Assembly (NCBI GenBank): GCA_963556145.1
Contig: OY744465.1
Coordinates: forward strand, 4,960,001-5,024,000
From: Hygrocybe punicea
Lineage: Eukaryota; Basidiomycota; Agaricomycetes; Agaricales; Hygrophoraceae
Length of the DNA stretch: 64,000 nucleotides
Direction: 5' to 3'
Below, piece after piece: positions 61,111 to 64,000 of the stretch. Position numbers and translations under genes: made by a program. The notes under the pieces were generated by a model. The model was not told the DNA's origin and did no database searches. It worked only from the letters and a program-made list of their open reading frames with translations. Numbering within the stretch: position 1 is the stretch's first letter; each line of letters starts with the position of its first letter.

Positions 61111-62923
61111 TCCTTGGTCCCGCCGACCAAAGTACGCTTGCTACCTCGTCTGGGATGACTTTGGCCCGGAACGCGTTTCCGTCGCGCTATCCAGCCTCCA
61201 TGAACCGCCGGTACCGACAGTCCCCCCGAACGAGCTCCAGAACACGGCCACCCTCTCCACAATCCACGAGCACCCGGAACTTTTCACGATTGTGACGCCC
61301 ATCTGTGTGGATGTCTTCGTGAGTTACCTTGCCTCCCACCCCAACCGCCCGTTTGTGGAGTCCGTGTGCAACGCTTTATGTGTTGGTTTTTGGCCCTGGG
61401 CCCAAACCTCCGGTCTCAACTACCCGACTACTTGGGACAATTCGCACCGGCCGATCACTGACCCTTCCCACCGTGCCTTCCTCTTGGAACAATGCGATTT
61501 GGAGGTCGCCCTCGGCCAGCTTTCACCGTCCTTTGGTACGGACCTCCTCCCTGGAATGTACAGCATGCCCCTCGGCGTCGTACTCAAGCCGCATTCTTCG
61601 AAGCTCCGTATGGTGGTCGACCAGAGCGCGGAACCCTACTCACAAAATTCTTTGATCCCGAAGGAGGATCGCTTCGTCCGGATGGACAACTTGCACCAAC
61701 TCGGATCCGCCTTGCGCCATGCCCACGCCGCTCACCCCGGCCGTCGCCTTGTGGTCTTCAAGTCCGACATGTCTCGCGCGTACCGCTTGATGATGATGGC
61801 GCCGCTCTGGCAAATCCGTCAAGTAATGACCTTCGCAACTGAACGCTTCGTGAACCGTTGCAACCATTTTGGCAACGGTGCTGGCGGGCGCATTTTCAGT
61901 TCGTTCGCGTGCCTGGTAACCTGGATTGCAGTGTACGTCGTCCTCATCTTGGACCTCTTCACGTACGTCGACGATAACTTCTCTTGGGATTTCGCCGATG
62001 ACCTCGCATGGTATGGCCCTTACAACAAGTTTATGCCCACCAAGCAGGTCCACCTGCTCGGCCTCTGGGATGACCTCGGGATCCCCCATGAGGAGAAGAA
62101 ACAGGAATGGGGGGAGTCCCTCATGATCATCGGCTTCCAGGTTGACCCCAACGCTCTCACCATCACCATGCCCCCCGACCGCCAGACCGAACTTCTCGAT
62201 GCCCTCCGCTCGTTTGCCACCCCTGGCCACCGCTATCCCCTACGCGACTTCCAACATATGGCTGGCTGGGTGAATTGGGCACTCAATGTTTACCCCCTTT
62301 TACGCCCTGGCCTGTCGTCTTTGTATCACAAGATGTCTGGGAAGTCCGTTCCGCACGAACGTCTCTGGGTGAACTCTGCAGTCGTCCACGAACTCTCCTG
62401 GATCGCTTCACACGTCAAGGCATCCGCAGGTATCCACCTGCTCTCCTCTGTTGCTTGGTCTGCATCTGATGCCGACTTTACTTTATTTTTGGATGCCTGC
62501 CTGACCGGGATGGGTTTCTGGTCCCCGTGCCTACTTTGCGGTCACCAGTGCCTGTTCACCGTCCCCGACCAACGGATCTTCTACCTCGAGGCCCTCGCCA
62601 TTCTCTCTGCCCTCCATTACACTCTCCTCAACGTCCGCCCCATTCCCTCACGCGTTGCTCTGTTCACTGACAACTCCAACACCGTCGACGTTTTCAACAC
62701 CCTCCATGCCCTGCCCTCCCATAACCCCATTTTGATGGCCGCGGTTGACCTCTCCATCCGCTTCAATGTCCACTTCCGAGTCTTCCACATACCTGGTGTC
62801 GACAATGTGATCGCAGATGCTCTATCACGTGGCCGCAACGACGTCGTTCACTACTCTGCCCCGATTATGCGCATCGTTTCATTTGAACCCCCTCGTCTTC
62901 CGCTGGGGGCAGCACCATTATGA
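59909..62923 (+). CDS. DIRS reverse transcriptase/RNase H
   Basis: Open from an ATG at 59909 for 1004 codons; the first 400 overlap gag in the +1 frame. The recognisable polymerase starts near 61130 (YACYLVWDDFGPERV). RT motifs: MYSMPLGVVLKPHSSKLRMV, VFKSDMSRAYRLMMMAPLWQ, and the catalytic FTYVDDNFSWDF (about 61958-61990). RNase H: FLDACLTGMGFWSP, FYLEALAILSALHY, FTDNSNTVDVFN and VDNVIADALSRGR, giving the D, E, D and D residues. No internal stop is present, so this enzyme may be intact. Its stop TGA overlaps the recombinase ATG as ATGA (62920-62923). Whether the first 400 codons are translated is unclear. Confidence 0.85.
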   Translation: MKTPTKHKTKPRRHRSTWKRPLNQRLGTCVSRSPRITVQAKLTSPRLSWNSPAPYLSEPYTKMIPLIARLSEPIVACSTATTTYEKVDPIVRTHSTDLSTPIMVKGTRMPHSGKPATKMTLSLLDRLNVEPVNPSMIPTTNLILRNSALISPFSRGSSRNLSIHRSSLPPYTKHVPYSKTSHETSSLPSRPYSTLLPAPSSLIRNGPVSSPGVPSTLTTSCLDSSPLPPQTRARNKSSPLRSHLDLLPPLRPSPHTANGSLHGNLPWKPPHSSSRYGNTNYDDSDVTFPDYSRPYQQNNTNVSSPLTKASASVSHNSAISSLPTPASSWTSSSTGSTHGTGNSNHGAQPVSPLRLDAEILAAVGTTISARTPRTNAITSTIAPSVTPPRTGLPTAHLSSPDPWSRRPKYACYLVWDDFGPERVSVALSSLHEPPVPTVPPNELQNTATLSTIHEHPELFTIVTPICVDVFVSYLASHPNRPFVESVCNALCVGFWPWAQTSGLNYPTTWDNSHRPITDPSHRAFLLEQCDLEVALGQLSPSFGTDLLPGMYSMPLGVVLKPHSSKLRMVVDQSAEPYSQNSLIPKEDRFVRMDNLHQLGSALRHAHAAHPGRRLVVFKSDMSRAYRLMMMAPLWQIRQVMTFATERFVNRCNHFGNGAGGRIFSSFACLVTWIAVYVVLILDLFTYVDDNFSWDFADDLAWYGPYNKFMPTKQVHLLGLWDDLGIPHEEKKQEWGESLMIIGFQVDPNALTITMPPDRQTELLDALRSFATPGHRYPLRDFQHMAGWVNWALNVYPLLRPGLSSLYHKMSGKSVPHERLWVNSAVVHELSWIASHVKASAGIHLLSSVAWSASDADFTLFLDACLTGMGFWSPCLLCGHQCLFTVPDQRIFYLEALAILSALHYTLLNVRPIPSRVALFTDNSNTVDVFNTLHALPSHNPILMAAVDLSIRFNVHFRVFHIPGVDNVIADALSRGRNDVVHYSAPIMRIVSFEPPRLPLGAAPL

Positions 62924-63903
62924 CTCCAGCGACCCGTTCGGCCAGGCAACCCCGTAGGGTCCCTTGGCTGCTGTCGCGTCTGCAGCATGAACGTGCAGTT
63001 GCGATGGGCTGCGCGATCAAACGTAGTACCGCAGCCGCGTACTCTTCCGCCCTTGAATCTTATCTTTCTTTCTGTTCTGACCACCAATTCTCACCTGCCT
63101 CGACCGCGGACACCTTCAGCTTCTATATTGTTTACATGTGTTCGCATATTAAGCCCCAGTCCGTCGACAACTACCTTTCCGGCATCTGCAACCAACTCGA
63201 GCCGTTCTACCCTGACGTTCGCGCCCTCCGTCGCCACCCCCTTGTCGCCAAGACCCTTGCTGGTTGCAAGAAGCTCCGTTCCACCGCCGTCACATGCAAA
63301 CGTGCCCTCTCCCGGACGGAGCTCTCCTCCCTCTGTGACTCTTACCCCGTCCACCCCTCTCATGACGATGCCCTCTTCCTCACACTCATCTCGACGGCCT
63401 TCCACGGCCTCCTCCACCTCGGCGAACTCATTTGGCCGGACTCGCTCGCCCTCCAGGACTACCGCAAGGTCGTGATGCGCGGCTCCGTCTCACTTCACCC
63501 CCACTCGTTCGACTTCTTCCTGCCTGGACACAAGGCGGACCGTTTCTTTGAGGGCTCCCGCGTTCTTCTTCATCACACCACGACCCCGGACGACCCCCTG
63601 CATCTCTTCACCCATTATCTCGATTCACGCGATCGCCTTTTCCCTTTCCACGCCGAACTTTTCCTCCGCTCTGACGGTTCCATTCCCACCCGTTCCTGGT
63701 TCCTCCAGTACTTACGCCGCCATTTCCCAGATCCCTCCATCGGTGGCCACTCCCTGCGCTCCGGTGGTGCCACCGACCTCGCCTCTGTGGGCGTCCCACC
63801 TTATCTGATTCAATGCATTGGCCGCTGGGCCTCTGACGCCTGGCAAATCTACGTGCGCAAACATCCCACGCTTCAGGCGGCATTCTTGTTTGCCCAGCGC
63901 TGA
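62920..63903 (+). CDS. DIRS tyrosine recombinase
   Basis: 327 aa, integrates the circular DNA copy of the element. The N-terminal SAM-like/core-binding part is IKRSTAAAYSSALESYLSFC. The catalytic domain has the HxxR box GGHSLRSGGATDLASVGVPP and the nucleophile Tyr in WQIYVRKHP. At the usual position of the first catalytic Arg (expected G-L-[LM]-R-[LR]-x-E-L) the sequence has GLLHLGEL, with His from a CAC codon. That would fit a CGC-to-CAC change and could disable the enzyme. The start ATG overlaps the RT stop, suggesting reinitiation. Stop TGA 63901-63903. Confidence 0.85.
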   Translation: MTPATRSARQPRRVPWLLSRLQHERAVAMGCAIKRSTAAAYSSALESYLSFCSDHQFSPASTADTFSFYIVYMCSHIKPQSVDNYLSGICNQLEPFYPDVRALRRHPLVAKTLAGCKKLRSTAVTCKRALSRTELSSLCDSYPVHPSHDDALFLTLISTAFHGLLHLGELIWPDSLALQDYRKVVMRGSVSLHPHSFDFFLPGHKADRFFEGSRVLLHHTTTPDDPLHLFTHYLDSRDRLFPFHAELFLRSDGSIPTRSWFLQYLRRHFPDPSIGGHSLRSGGATDLASVGVPPYLIQCIGRWASDAWQIYVRKHPTLQAAFLFAQR

Positions 63904-64000
63904 CCTCTTCCGGTGCTCACCATCACCCTCTTGGGTTCACCTCTTCATCTCCCTGTTTTCTTGGACCTTTTACTACAGTTTCTCGCCTATGCTCGGACAC

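Larger units (their letters stand above)
59899..64000 (+). mobile_element. DIRS-type retrotransposon (right end beyond the window)
   Basis: Gag, RT/RNase H and tyrosine recombinase lie in tandem on the plus strand, with no integrase or LTR. This is the DIRS order. Terminal repeats were not identified. The left border is unknown (upstream of 59899) and the right border lies past 64000. Confidence 0.85.

Noticed and set aside
62987..63475. 162-aa ORF in another frame of the recombinase
   Set aside because: Shadow frame of the GC-rich recombinase gene; Ser/Pro/Thr-rich, without motifs.

Overview
The window looks like nuclear DNA of a mushroom-forming basidiomycete (Agaricomycetes). The host genes carry many short introns (about 50-100 nt) with GT/GC-AG borders. 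The mobile-element content is typical of that group: a chromodomain Ty3/gypsy element, a DIRS element, a Rep-helicase Helitron and hAT remnants. I saw no tRNA, rRNA or CRISPR.

Layout. Host-gene block 1 (1-12 kb) is all on the minus strand: a CreA/Mig1-type C2H2 repressor, a SNF5/Sfh1 chromatin-remodelling subunit (5 exons), a secreted-type FAD-linked oxidase with a BBE domain (6 exons, one GC-AG intron), and a small SesB-like lipase whose reading frame seems broken at the nucleophile elbow. A 1.5 kb segment coding for an unknown protein follows (12.4-13.9 kb); a second copy lies at 54.0-55.6 kb. From 13.9 to 53.7 kb the window is a dense pile of mobile elements: hAT-like non-autonomous elements, a short-LTR non-autonomous retroelement (18.3-20.6 kb), GC-rich arrays, a RecQ scrap, an 8 kb Helitron (23.65 to about 31.5 kb), a hairpin-forming satellite split by a complete chromovirus (32.66-40.84 kb), fragments of DUF6818-like genes, a 423 bp palindrome, a hAT transposase pseudogene carrying a solo LTR, and a SAM-like pseudogene. 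Host-gene block 2 (55.7-58.6 kb) holds an intact family X DNA polymerase (8 exons) and a P-loop kinase-like gene with an 11-nt micro-exon. The right end (59.9-64 kb) is a DIRS retrotransposon (gag, RT/RNase H, tyrosine recombinase) cut off by the window edge.

Most informative points. The chromovirus keeps readable expression and replication signals: a -1 frameshift site (GGGTTTT plus stem-loop) between gag and pol, a Tf1-like self-priming arrangement (the 11 nt after the LTR are complementary to 11 nt in the LTR, 28 nt after a TATA box), a chromodomain followed by an ASCH-like domain at the end of pol, and an extra ORF running into the 3' LTR. All eight differences between its two LTRs are transitions at CpG sites, and all eight stops inside pol are TGA. 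Stops in the Helitron, the DIRS gag and the small LTR element are also only TGA. The elements therefore seem to be decaying mainly through deamination of methylated CpG.

Exon borders were read by eye from splice consensus, phase and family conservation. No search or alignment program was run.
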